Program-made: the position numbers and the translations under genes
From: Candidatus Agathobaculum merdigallinarum
GTDB taxonomy: Bacteria > Bacillota > Clostridia > Oscillospirales > Butyricicoccaceae
DNA: 22,012 nt
Assembly (NCBI GenBank): GCA_019115425.1
Contig: DXDO01000101.1
Coordinates: forward strand, 1 to 22,012
Direction: 5' to 3'
Shown here: piece after piece, positions 1 to 7,236 of the stretch
How the letters are laid out: every line of letters begins with the position of its first letter
How positions within the stretch are numbered: position 1 is the first letter of the stretch
The notes under the pieces: model-generated
Told to the model about the DNA's origin: nothing
Seen by the model: only the letters and a program-made list of their open reading frames with translations
The model's database searches: none

Positions 1-3
1 CAT
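1..3 (-). CDS. Start codon of an off-window gene controlled by the T-box leader
   Basis: Only the ATG (complement of CAT at the left edge) lies in the window. On the minus strand it is preceded by GTGAGGA at 11-17, a plausible ribosome binding site seven bases upstream. It sits about 44 bases downstream of the T-box terminator, as expected for the first regulated gene. T-box leaders control aminoacyl-tRNA synthetase, amino-acid biosynthesis or amino-acid transport genes, so the product is probably of that kind, but nothing of the protein can be seen. Confidence 0.55.
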
Positions 4-46
4 TTTCTTGTCCTCACTTTCAGATGGATTCAGGGTGTACAGGGAC

Positions 47-88
47 AAAAAAAGCTTCGTCCCTTAATCGAACATTAAGAGACGAAGC
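47..88 (-). terminator. T-box intrinsic terminator
   Basis: On the minus strand the arms GCTTCGTCTCTTAA and TTAAGGGACGAAGC (88-75 and 67-54) form a 14-bp stem with one U-G pair and a seven-base loop, followed by seven T residues (53-47). It lies directly after the T-box sequence, so it is the regulated terminator that the antiterminator competes with. Confidence 0.93.
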
Positions 89-89
89 G

Positions 90-318
90 AAACTCCGCGG
101 TACCACTCTTGTTGCCGCCTATCTCGCGGCCACCTCAGCGCGCATCCAACAATGCGCCGCCCCCGTAACGGTGGGCATCCGTTCCAGCCTACTGCAACTG
201 CTTTCAGCGGACAGCTCCCGGGCGAGTTTCACCGTTTCCTGACGCTGCCTTACACCGGCCGGCAGCTCTCTGCGGACAGGGACGCGGTTACTTTACCCGT
301 TCATCACCTTTTTCAATA
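90..318 (-). promoter_or_regulatory. T-box riboswitch leader
   Basis: Read on the minus strand, this leader contains the hallmark T-box sequence AGAGTGGTACCGCGG (95-109), which binds the acceptor end of uncharged tRNA. Upstream are Stem I landmarks in family order: GTAAC, AGAGAGCTG (K-turn), GGTGTAAGG, GGGAGCTG, TGAA, AGTAGG, ACGG and a closing GTTAC. A terminator follows at 47-88. The specifier codon is ambiguous. The triplet just before AGTAGG is TGC (Cys), but the T-box TGGT predicts a tRNA with A73, which does not suit tRNA-Cys (normally U73). GCA (Ala), one base along, would suit it. The family call is firm; the amino acid is not. Confidence 0.93.
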
Positions 319-325
319 TGTATTT

Positions 326-354
326 ATATTATCGTCTGTCCCTGCCATTGTCAA
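326..354 (-). promoter_or_regulatory. Sigma-A promoter of the T-box transcript
   Basis: On the minus strand a perfect -35 box TTGACA (354-349), a 17-base spacer and a -10 box TAATAT (331-326) are visible. Transcription would begin near 319, at the 5' edge of the T-box Stem I. It is back to back with the plus-strand promoter at 394-422. Confidence 0.9.
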
Positions 355-393
355 GAGTTTTTTTATTTTTCTTGGTGCTTTGTCTCTGCCGAC

Positions 394-422
394 TTGCGAA
401 TATGCCTTTCATCTGGTATAGT
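394..422 (+). promoter_or_regulatory. Sigma-A promoter of the symporter operon
   Basis: TTGCGA (394-399), a 17-base spacer and TATAGT (417-422) form a good promoter. The predicted start near 429 leaves a 5' leader of about 40 bases before the GTG start of the symporter. This position also argues against the possible upstream TTG start at 394, which lies inside the -35 box. Confidence 0.75.
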
Positions 423-468
423 AAACAGGTACTATGTAAAAAGATTGAAAGAAAGAGGAGTATTTCAA

Positions 469-1662
469 GTGAAGCAACTGGGACTGTTAATCCGTTTGAT
501 CATCGGCATTATTGCCGGCACGCTCATCGGCCTTGCGGGCGGCTGGCTGGGAATCGCTGATTCCACCGGTTTTATCGCCATTGTCCGTATTTTTGCAACG
601 TTCACATCGCTGTTTTCCACCTTCCTGTCGTTCATGATCCCGCTAATCATCCTGTCTTTTATCACGGTTGGTATGGCGGAGCTCGGCAAGAAGGCCAACC
701 GCCTGTTCGGGCTGACGCTGCTTCTGGCCTACGGCACAACCGTCGTTTCCGGATTTCTGACTTTTTTCATCGGCAGCGCCACGCTGCCCTCGCTGATCCA
801 GCCGATCACTGGCGACATTCTGGAAAGCAATGCGTTTGAACCGTTTTTCACCATTGGCGTTGACCCTATTTTCAGCGTGATGACCGCGCTGGTGCTGGCG
901 TTTGTCCTTGGCATCGGTATGGCAAACCTGCGCAGCTCTTCTCTTCTGGATGTTTTCCGCGATTTGCAGAAGATCGTTTCTGGGGTACTCAAGCATATCA
1001 TTATCCCGCTGATTCCGGTGCATATTGCGGGCCTGTTCTGCAATATCGCCGCAGAAGGCAGACTGTTTGCGACCATCAAAATGTTTGCCTCCCTGTTCGC
1101 CATCATCCTGATCCTGCAGGTGCTGTATATCCTGTCGCAGTTTGCGCTGGCAAGCGTTGTATGCCGCAAAAACCACATGAAGAGCATCAAAAATGTCTTT
1201 CCCGCATACTTTACGGCGCTCGGCACGCAGTCCAGCGCGTCCACCATCCCCGTCGCGCTCGATTGTGCGTATAACAACAATGTGGGCCGCGATGTTGCGG
1301 ATTTTGTCATCCCGCTGTGCGCCACCATCAACCTGAACGGCGATACCATCTGCCTTGTGCTCGGTTCGATGGGCATTATGCTCGCCAGCGGCATGGAACC
1401 GACGCTTACGCTGTTTGCACCCTTTATCATGATGTTGGGAGTCACCATGGTTGCCGCGCCCGGTGTGCCCGGCGGCGGCGTAATGGCGGCGCTCGGCCTG
1501 ATCACTTCCATGCTGGGCTTTACCGATCCCATGCAGCAGCTCATCATTGCGCTGCACTTCTCGCAGGACAGCTTTGGCACTGCGACCAATGTCACCGGCG
1601 ACCAGGCGATTGCGCTGATCGTTGACAAATTTGACCGCGCCGGTCAGCAGGACGAAGGCTGA
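469..1662 (+). CDS. Dicarboxylate/amino acid:cation symporter (DAACS, SstT/GltP-like)
   Basis: This is an inner-membrane secondary transporter, predicted to import an acidic or small neutral amino acid or a dicarboxylate with Na+ or H+. The GTG start is chosen because AAGAGGAG lies eight bases upstream; it gives 397 residues, close to the usual size for the family. Hydrophobic segments fill the protein. The DAACS landmarks are in order: the serine-rich re-entrant loop TQSSASTIP, the helix-7 motif NLNGDT, the second re-entrant loop AAPGVPGGG, and SFGTATNVTGD near the C-terminus, which carries the substrate-binding Asp/Asn positions of helix 8. It heads an operon with a PAP2 phosphatase and a flippase. 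Substrate cannot be assigned; serine/threonine (SstT) is one option. The family call is firm. Confidence 0.9.
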   Translation: MKQLGLLIRLIIGIIAGTLIGLAGGWLGIADSTGFIAIVRIFATFTSLFSTFLSFMIPLIILSFITVGMAELGKKANRLFGLTLLLAYGTTVVSGFLTFFIGSATLPSLIQPITGDILESNAFEPFFTIGVDPIFSVMTALVLAFVLGIGMANLRSSSLLDVFRDLQKIVSGVLKHIIIPLIPVHIAGLFCNIAAEGRLFATIKMFASLFAIILILQVLYILSQFALASVVCRKNHMKSIKNVFPAYFTALGTQSSASTIPVALDCAYNNNVGRDVADFVIPLCATINLNGDTICLVLGSMGIMLASGMEPTLTLFAPFIMMLGVTMVAAPGVPGGGVMAALGLITSMLGFTDPMQQLIIALHFSQDSFGTATNVTGDQAIALIVDKFDRAGQQDEG

Positions 1663-1688
1663 TTGCGCAGCAGAAAGGAGTGCCCTCA

Positions 1689-2261
1689 ATGGAGGTATTG
1701 CTCGATATGATCCATCAGTTTGATTACAGTATTCTGGTGCAGATTTCCGACAGTATGCGCGGCGGATTTTCCGACACCGTTTGGACGGTGATCACATCGC
1801 TCGGCAACGGCGGCGCGCTTTGGATTGTTCTTGCAGTCGTGCTTCTGTTCTTCCGCAAAACGCGGCGTGCCGGTGCTGCAATGCTGGCCGCCCTGCTGAT
1901 CGGCCTGCTGGTCGGCAATGTGCTCATCAAGCCGATGGTCATGCGTCCGCGCCCCTTTGTGACGCACTCCGACCTGATTGCACTGATCCACCCCAGCGAC
2001 CAGTGGTCTTTCCCGTCAGGCCATACACTGTCCTCCTTCGCCGCAGCGTCGGCCCTGTGCTTTTACCACCGCAAATCCGGCCTTCTCGCTTTTGTGGTGG
2101 CGGCGCTGATCGGTTTTTCGCGCTTATATCTCTGCGTGCATTATCCAACCGACGTGCTCGCCGGCATGTTCCTGGGCATTTTGTGCGGCCTGCTTGCAGG
2201 ATGGCTGACCGACCGCGCCGCAGACCGCATTCATACTATCCGGCTGAGAAAGGGCGCCTGA
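1689..2261 (+). CDS. PAP2-family membrane phosphatase
   Basis: This 190-residue membrane phosphatase has all three PAP2 signature blocks: K81-x6-R88-P89 (KPMVMRPRP), P109-S-G-H112 (PSGHT) and S144-R-x5-H151-x3-D155 (SRLYLCVHYPTD). H112 is the expected general acid and H151 the nucleophile. At least five hydrophobic helices surround them. Such proteins dephosphorylate lipid phosphates such as undecaprenyl pyrophosphate or phosphatidic acid on the outer face of the membrane. ATG 1689 is preferred to GTG 1680 because the AAAGGAG site overlaps the GTG and is correctly spaced for the ATG. The gene follows the symporter by 26 bases and its stop codon abuts the start of the flippase gene. That coupling suggests a role in lipid-linked glycan recycling, which is inference. 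Confidence 0.92.
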   Translation: MEVLLDMIHQFDYSILVQISDSMRGGFSDTVWTVITSLGNGGALWIVLAVVLLFFRKTRRAGAAMLAALLIGLLVGNVLIKPMVMRPRPFVTHSDLIALIHPSDQWSFPSGHTLSSFAAASALCFYHRKSGLLAFVVAALIGFSRLYLCVHYPTDVLAGMFLGILCGLLAGWLTDRAADRIHTIRLRKGA

Positions 2262-3680
2262 ATGAATCAGTATAAACGTCTTTTGAGCAACACCTTTATT
2301 TTCGCGATCGGCACGTTCAGCTCCAAAATCCTGGTCATTTTGATGCTCCGTTTCTATACGGGCATGATGACGCAGGATGAAATGGGCGTGGCCGATCTCA
2401 TCATCAAAACCACCAGCATTCTGTACCCTGTGGTATCGCTGTCCATCGGGCAGGCGGTCATCCGGTATGGACTGGAGAAAAAACGCCGCAAGCATGACGT
2501 TTTTACGATCGGGCTGTTCACCGTGCTGGGCGGTTTTCTCATCGCTCTGCCCTTTCATCCCTTGCTGGGCTTTGTTCATTATAACACTTCCGCAGGCACA
2601 ACCGGTACACTGCTGGAATACCAGTGGCTGATTTACCTTTATGTGCTGACCTCCTGCACGCAAAACGTATGCAGTCAGTTTATCCGTGCGCTGGGATTTG
2701 TGCGGCTCTATGCGATCGACGGTATTTTTCGCACGTTCGTGACCATCCTGCTCAATATCCTGTACCTCAAGGTATTTCAGTGGAACATCTTCGGCTATGT
2801 GTTCTCCATCATCTGTGCGGATGCGCTCTCCACTGTCTGCCTGTTTTTAATCGCCGGACTTTGGAAATATGTGCGTCTGCGCAAGCCAAATCTCTATCTT
2901 TGGCGCAGCATGCTGGCCTATTCGCTTCCTTTGGTGCCGGATGCGATTCTGGTCTATATCATCGGCTTCTCCGACCAGGCCTTTCTGGCCGCCATGCAGG
3001 ATACCTCTGTCAGCGCTATTTACTCAATTGCCTATCGCGTGCCAACGCTGATCGCACTCGTTGCCTCCATTTTTGTTGATGCCTGGCAAATTTCGATTGT
3101 CAACAACAATTCCCGCGAGGAGCAGATCCGGTTTTTTTCCAATGTCGGCAACACATACAGTTCGATCGTTTTTATCATTGTCTCAGGCGGCATCATGTGC
3201 GCCAAGCTCGCCATGATGATTCTCGCCGTGCCCAGCTACTTTATCGGCTGGACGTTTATCCCCGTGCTGGCGCTCGGTGCGGGCTTCAACTGCCTGTCCA
3301 GCTTCCAGAAAAGCGTATATCTGCTGGAAAAGCAAACGATCCCTTCCTTTCTGTCCACCGCGTTCTCGGCTGTAATCAATATTGCGCTTAATGCCCTGCT
3401 CATCCCCCAGTATGGCGGCACGGGTGCCGCAATCGCAACGCTGGTCAGCTATATTGCCTTGTTTCTCTACCGCGCCATTGACAGCCGCCGCTTTATGCCG
3501 GTGCAGTGGAACAAAAAACGCCTTGCCGGTACCGTTCTGCTGACGGGCGTGCAGGCAATCCTGATGCTTCTTGAGCCGCCGCTCTGGCTGGTCTGGCAGC
3601 TTGTCTTGTTTGCTCTGGTGTTCCTGCTCAACTGCCGCGAGCTGTTGGCTGGTGTGAAAAAGCTTCTGCATCGCACATAA
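2262..3680 (+). CDS. Polysaccharide/lipid-linked oligosaccharide flippase (MOP superfamily, Wzx/RfbX-like)
   Basis: This 472-residue protein has about 12-14 hydrophobic segments and an N-terminal region (SNTFIFAIGTFSSKILVILMLRFYTG) typical of polysaccharide-biosynthesis flippases. The GGTGAAIATLVSYI region in the last third is the usual PST/MATE-like repeat feature. Such proteins move lipid-linked oligosaccharides or lipid II-like carriers across the membrane. The ATG follows the PAP2 stop codon directly, so translation is probably coupled; GAAAGGG lies about ten bases upstream. No glycosyltransferases or polymerase are nearby, unlike in a capsule locus. Its cargo is therefore unknown and it may serve a general envelope function. 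The strong terminator at 3772-3806 ends the operon. Confidence 0.88.
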   Translation: MNQYKRLLSNTFIFAIGTFSSKILVILMLRFYTGMMTQDEMGVADLIIKTTSILYPVVSLSIGQAVIRYGLEKKRRKHDVFTIGLFTVLGGFLIALPFHPLLGFVHYNTSAGTTGTLLEYQWLIYLYVLTSCTQNVCSQFIRALGFVRLYAIDGIFRTFVTILLNILYLKVFQWNIFGYVFSIICADALSTVCLFLIAGLWKYVRLRKPNLYLWRSMLAYSLPLVPDAILVYIIGFSDQAFLAAMQDTSVSAIYSIAYRVPTLIALVASIFVDAWQISIVNNNSREEQIRFFSNVGNTYSSIVFIIVSGGIMCAKLAMMILAVPSYFIGWTFIPVLALGAGFNCLSSFQKSVYLLEKQTIPSFLSTAFSAVINIALNALLIPQYGGTGAAIATLVSYIALFLYRAIDSRRFMPVQWNKKRLAGTVLLTGVQAILMLLEPPLWLVWQLVLFALVFLLNCRELLAGVKKLLHRT

Positions 3681-3771
3681 GCAAGGGCGCAAAAAGATGC
3701 TGGGTGAACGATTGTTCATTGGATTTGGCGAAAAGTACGGTAAATATCCTTAAAAAAGTATTCGTAGAAAC

Positions 3772-3806
3772 AAAACCGCTTCCGGCAGGCTGCTGGAAGC
3801 GGTTTT
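3772..3806. terminator. Strong bidirectional intrinsic terminator
   Basis: A perfect 12-bp inverted repeat (AAAACCGCTTCC and GGAAGCGGTTTT) with an 11-base loop carries T-runs on both strands. It ends the symporter-PAP2-flippase operon on plus. On minus it lies three bases after the stop codon of a 34-codon ORF, so it could also terminate a minus-strand transcript. Confidence 0.88.
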
Positions 3807-4068
3807 GCTTTATAAAATTTTGACGCAAATCGTCTCCAAGAATAATACCTCTCCTGTCTTTTCTGGTATCTCAGATAGATTCAGGTTGGCATATCGAGAC
3901 AACCATCGGTTCATCGTTCCTCAACGATTTAATATCAATCATTTATCCTTATTTCGAGAATTTCGGCTGGGCGTTATCCCGCCCTTTCAATCAACGCCAT
4001 TAAGATAAGCTCCCCCTCCTTGGCCCCTCGTCTTAAGTCCTCATCTTACTGACGTTGCCCTGCACGAT
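3807..4068. other. Intergenic stretch of AT-richer DNA with overlapping short minus-strand ORFs
   Basis: This segment between the flippase terminator and the aldo/keto reductase has no recognised gene and is visibly more AT-rich than its neighbours. On minus it holds a 23-codon ORF (3942-3871) preceded by AAGGATAA and an overlapping 34-codon ORF (3914-3810) that ends just before the terminator hairpin. A small hairpin GGGCG/CGCCC lies near 3970-3985. It may be a decayed gene end, a small mRNA or an untranslated tail of the reductase transcript. I do not recognise either peptide. Confidence 0.4.
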
Positions 4069-5106
4069 TCAGATTTTCTGGTCGCCGGTAGACCAGACGT
4101 GCTTCTCATTCGCCGCAGCCGCGGTATTCTGCGCCATCACGCCCACCAGCTTGTGCGGGACGTACGGCTCCTCCAGATAGACAATCTCCTCCGCGCCGAG
4201 GTTCAGGTCGACCGCCTTTGCCGCTCCTTCGATATGGTGCAGCTTGGTTGCGCCGACAACAGGGGCTGTGACCTTGGTCAGCAGCCAAGCCAGCGAGACT
4301 TCGGTCATGGAAACGCCATGCCGCTCCGCCAATTCCGCTACGCGGTCGATGATCCGCCGGTCCTGCTGTTCGGTCGCTCCATACTTGAGCTGCGCATAGC
4401 TGTCTTCCTGCAGGCGCTTGGAGGTCTCGCCCGGGTGTTTGGACAGACGCCCACCTGCGAGCGCACTGTACGGCGTCATAGCGATGTTTTCCTCACGGCA
4501 GAACGGCGCCATCTCGCGCTCCTCCTCGCGGAAAATCAGGTTATAATGCCCCTGAATTGAGACAAATTTGGCAAAGTCCTCTTTTTCTGCGAGCGCGTTG
4601 GCTTTGGCCAGCTGCCAGGCAAAACAGTTGGAAATGCCGATATAGCGCGTTTTTCCCGCTTTGACCATGTTGCTTAGCCCTTCCAGAATATCATAAAGGG
4701 GCGTCTGATAATCCCACATGTGGTAGATATACAGATCCACATAGTCCATGCCGAGGTTTTGCAGACTCTTGTCCAGCATCCGCTCGATATGCTGCTGGCC
4801 GGTCACACCGGTTTCGATCTCCTCGGGCGTGCGTGGCAAGAATTTGGTCGCAACGACCACTTCATCCCGTTTCGCAAAATCGCGCAGCGCGCGGCCGAGA
4901 TACTGCTCGCTGGTGCCGCTCTGGTAGGCGATGGCGGTGTCGAAAAAGTTGACGCCCAGCTCCAGACCGCGCTTAATGATCTCACGGGAATGTGCTTCGT
5001 CGATCGTCCAGCTGTGCTGGCCATGTTGTGCATCGCCGAAGCCCATACAGCCCATGCAGATGCGGGACACCTGCAGATCCGAATTCCCCAGTTTGGTGTA
5101 TTGCAT
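4069..5106 (-). CDS. Aldo/keto reductase, YajO-like
   Basis: This 345-residue NAD(P)H-dependent oxidoreductase has the AKR catalytic tetrad D56, Y61, K88 and H129 (FFDTAIAY, VVATKF, YIYHMWD) and a full TIM-barrel-length sequence. The C-terminal part carries the nucleotide-binding pattern, including APVVGATK. The pattern from MQYTKLGNSDLQVSRICMGC through HYNLIFREEEREM resembles E. coli YajO as I remember it, so it probably reduces small aldehydes or ketones in the cytoplasm. ATG 5106 is chosen because GGGAGG precedes it at good spacing and the family starts here; a longer reading to 5211 adds non-conserved residues. It lies downstream of the flavodoxin gene on the same strand with 166 bases between, and both are divergent from a LysR gene that may regulate them. 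Confidence 0.92.
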   Translation of the reverse strand: MQYTKLGNSDLQVSRICMGCMGFGDAQHGQHSWTIDEAHSREIIKRGLELGVNFFDTAIAYQSGTSEQYLGRALRDFAKRDEVVVATKFLPRTPEEIETGVTGQQHIERMLDKSLQNLGMDYVDLYIYHMWDYQTPLYDILEGLSNMVKAGKTRYIGISNCFAWQLAKANALAEKEDFAKFVSIQGHYNLIFREEEREMAPFCREENIAMTPYSALAGGRLSKHPGETSKRLQEDSYAQLKYGATEQQDRRIIDRVAELAERHGVSMTEVSLAWLLTKVTAPVVGATKLHHIEGAAKAVDLNLGAEEIVYLEEPYVPHKLVGVMAQNTAAAANEKHVWSTGDQKI

Positions 5107-5230
5107 TTGGTTTTCCTCCCTCAATAAAAACGGTTGGTTCTCCGGCGCGAGGAGCTGCGCAGCTTCTCCCCGCAAAGCCTGTTGTGCATATATTTTTACC
5201 GATCCATACACTGACTTTGTCCAGTTTTAC

Positions 5231-5259
5231 CCATTATTCCATTTTGCCAAAGCGGACAA
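5231..5259 (-). promoter_or_regulatory. Possible promoter of the aldo/keto reductase
   Basis: On minus, TTGTCC (5259-5254), a 17-base spacer and TAATGG (5236-5231) lie 125 bases before the reductase start. The leader then contains a self-complementary AGCTGCGCAGCT (5164-5153). The -10 match is modest, so co-transcription with the flavodoxin gene is an equal possibility. Confidence 0.4.
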
Positions 5260-5272
5260 CCGCAATCAGGTA

Positions 5273-5809
5273 TCACTTCAGCCGCTTTCCCAGCATGTAT
5301 GCCTGCTTGGGGAACGCGGAATGCTCTGTCAGCGCCGGTGTGCCGCAGCCATAGCCGAGTACCATACCCATATCCTGCAGGTTCAGATAGCGTACCAGTG
5401 TTTTGTAATGGGCTTCCAGCGCTTCAAAGGTCCAGTTGTCGCTGTTCCACGCCGCCGTCAGCAAGGCGGACTTCATGCGCTTGCGCTGGATCGAGCTGTT
5501 GAACGCGCAGAAGCAGTCGATCATGGTTTTCAGCTGGGCGGACATGCCATAGTAATACAGCGGCGTGACGAACACCAGCATATCCGCGTCCAGAATCTTT
5601 TTGCGAATGCTCTCCACATCGTCCTTCTGCACGCAGGGCCCTTCATACCCGCAGTGGATGCAGCCGGTGCAGGGATGGATGTCTGCGTGGGCTGTGTCGA
5701 TGACCTCCACGCTGTGTCCAGCCTCCTCCGCGCCCCGCTTGAAGTGCTCCGCCAGCATGTTGGACGAGCCGTGTTTGTTCGGACTTCCTTCCAGAAGGAT
5801 CATTTTCAT
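5273..5809 (-). CDS. Flavodoxin-like NAD(P)H:FMN oxidoreductase with a four-cysteine motif
   Basis: This 178-residue flavodoxin-fold protein starts with the beta-strand and FMN phosphate loop GSPNKHGSSN (residues 8-17). It carries C47-x2-C50-x2-C53-x5-C59 (CTGCIHCGYEGPC) and then the flavin-contacting TPLYYYGM loop. The family comprises multimeric flavodoxins related to WrbA and iron-sulfur flavoproteins; the compact cysteine cluster recalls Isf-type proteins, so an Fe-S cluster is possible but unproven. Likely role: electron transfer or quinone/xenobiotic reduction in the cytoplasm. ATG 5809 follows GGGAG by ten bases; ATG 5803 is an alternative better spaced from AGGA. It sits upstream of the aldo/keto reductase and is divergent from a LysR gene. 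Confidence 0.88.
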   Translation of the reverse strand: MKMILLEGSPNKHGSSNMLAEHFKRGAEEAGHSVEVIDTAHADIHPCTGCIHCGYEGPCVQKDDVESIRKKILDADMLVFVTPLYYYGMSAQLKTMIDCFCAFNSSIQRKRMKSALLTAAWNSDNWTFEALEAHYKTLVRYLNLQDMGMVLGYGCGTPALTEHSAFPKQAYMLGKRLK

Positions 5810-6191
5810 TTTCCTGCATCTCCCTATGTGATTCCGGTTATCTCGATTTCGTATCCGATTGATTCATGTAAGTTAGCTGTGATTTTCGGATTTTTCCCAA
5901 TATTTTCAGTATAATACCGCTGTATGCAAACGGCAAATACCTATCATTTATTTTTAATTATGCCTGTCAGGAATAGTATCATCATTGCTGCCTTTCCCTT
6001 CTGCAATGCCGCAGCAATTTTCCCATATAATGCGATGCCCTTGAAGCCGGTATAAAGGGACATTTTCAGAATGTCTGATACCTATGTTGCATGATGAAAA
6101 TACAAGCTGTATGTTGCTGCAAAACATTCGTCTCATCGGGTTAACTTCTCCGCTTAAAATGCATATCAGGCATGAGAAGCACCTATCCATA
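5810..6191. other. Divergent intergenic region between flavodoxin and LysR genes
   Basis: No gene is seen here. The region is AT-rich and should hold the flavodoxin promoter and LysR operator. A -10-like TATTAT is present on minus near 5915-5925 without a convincing -35. An inverted repeat ATTGCTGC/GCAGCAAT (5984-5991 and 6011-6018) with a 19-base gap is the clearest symmetric element and a candidate regulator site. Confidence 0.4.
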
Positions 6192-6220
6192 TTGATTTTT
6201 GTAATATACCGTGGTATTCT
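6192..6220 (+). promoter_or_regulatory. Promoter of the LysR regulator gene
   Basis: TTGATT (6192-6197), a 17-base spacer and TATTCT (6215-6220) precede the LysR start by about 22 bases, giving a very short leader that begins at the ribosome binding site GAGGTGA. Confidence 0.6.
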
Positions 6221-6242
6221 TCTGGCAAAGAGGTGATTTCTC

Positions 6243-7121
6243 ATGGAGATACGGGTTTTGAGATATTTTCTCATGGTTGCCCGCGAAGAAAATATTACAA
6301 AGGCGGCCAATCTGCTGCATTTGACCCAGCCGACCCTTTCCAGACAGCTGATGCAGCTGGAAGAGGAGCTTGGCGTTACGCTGTTCCGCCGGAGCAAACA
6401 CCGTATCATCCTGACAGAGGAGGGTATGCTCCTGCGCCGCCGCGCAGAGGAGATCGTCTCGCTGGCGGAAAAGACCAAAGACGACTTCCGGCACAAGCAG
6501 GAGCATCTGGCTGGGACCATTGCCGTCGGCAGCGGAGAACTCCAAAGCTCCCGGTTCTTTACCCAGCTGATTGCCGCTTTCCAGAAGGAAAACCCGCTGG
6601 TATCCTTCCGGATTTACAGCGGCAACTCGGACAATATCAAGGAGCGCATTGAGCGCGGCCTGCTGGACATCGGCCTCTTGCAGGAGCCGGTGGACATTGC
6701 CAAATATAACTTCGTGCGCACGCCGGTACACGAGCAATGGGGCGTTCTGGTGCGCGCAGATTCCGAACTCGCAGCGAGGGACTTTGTCAGCCCGGCAGAT
6801 CTGGCCGATGTGCCGCTCATCCTGCCGGACCGTGAAAATGTGCAGAACGAACTGCTCAACTGGTTCGGTCCTCATGCCGAGGAACTTCGCATCACTGCCA
6901 CCGGCAATCTGCTTTACAATCTGGCCTTTCTGGCGCGGGAAAGCGGAGGCTGTGTGCTTACGCTCAATCTGGCCTGTCATTATGAGGGGCTGCGGTTTAT
7001 TCCCCTTGCACCGGAACTGAAATCCGGCACGGTTCTGGTATGGAAGAAAGCACAGACGTTTTCTCCTGCGGCTGCTGCGTTCATTGCCTATTCCAAAAAA
7101 TACATTTCAGGAATACTTTGA
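6243..7121 (+). CDS. LysR-family transcriptional regulator
   Basis: This 292-residue protein has the classic LysR layout. The N-terminal winged helix-turn-helix spans about residues 1-60 (YFLMVAREENITKAANLLHL, then TQPTLSRQL and ELGVTLFRR) and is followed by a linker helix. A periplasmic-binding-protein-like effector domain starts near residue 90 (GTIAVGSGE). The ATG follows GAGGTGA by six bases. The gene is divergent from the flavodoxin/aldo-keto reductase pair and upstream of a MerR-cupin-CMD cluster, so by the usual LysR arrangement it probably controls the divergent redox genes and perhaps itself. The inducer is unknown; an electrophile or aldehyde is a guess. A strong terminator follows at 7164-7198. 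Confidence 0.94.
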   Translation: MEIRVLRYFLMVAREENITKAANLLHLTQPTLSRQLMQLEEELGVTLFRRSKHRIILTEEGMLLRRRAEEIVSLAEKTKDDFRHKQEHLAGTIAVGSGELQSSRFFTQLIAAFQKENPLVSFRIYSGNSDNIKERIERGLLDIGLLQEPVDIAKYNFVRTPVHEQWGVLVRADSELAARDFVSPADLADVPLILPDRENVQNELLNWFGPHAEELRITATGNLLYNLAFLARESGGCVLTLNLACHYEGLRFIPLAPELKSGTVLVWKKAQTFSPAAAAFIAYSKKYISGIL

Positions 7122-7127
7122 TATTGA

Positions 7128-7166
7128 ATATAAGCATTAGACGATATTTTGCATGCGCGTTACAAT
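7128..7166 (+). promoter_or_regulatory. Promoter of the MerR-cupin-CMD operon, with a shared upstream element
   Basis: TTAGAC (7137-7142), an 18-base spacer and TACAAT (7161-7166) form a sigma-A-type promoter. The 15-mer ATATAAGCATTAGAC (7128-7142) covering its -35 recurs at 9221-9235 at the same distance from the -10 box of the beta-glucoside PTS promoter. The -10 box overlaps the start of the LysR terminator. Confidence 0.6.
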
Positions 7167-7198
7167 ATAGGTGTTCCGGATGGAACGCCTATATTTTT
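7164..7198 (+). terminator. Intrinsic terminator after the LysR gene
   Basis: A 14-bp stem (AATATAGGTGTTCC and GGAACGCCTATATT, one G-T pair) with a four-base loop is followed by a T-run. It overlaps the predicted -10 box of the next promoter, so the region both ends LysR transcription and starts the MerR operon. Confidence 0.8.
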
Positions 7199-7236
7199 GG
7201 GGGCACGGAACACAATCGCCCGAAGGGAGGGAGCCG

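Noticed and set aside
643..1689. Long minus-strand open frames (348 and 299 codons) across the symporter gene
   Set aside because: They are antisense to a clear DAACS gene, lack ribosome binding sites and have His/Arg/Gln-rich or low-complexity composition typical of shadow frames in GC-rich DNA.
5153..5164. Palindrome AGCTGCGCAGCT in the reductase leader as a regulator site
   Set aside because: A short GC-rich palindrome without a second copy is not enough to claim an operator; noted only as part of the leader.
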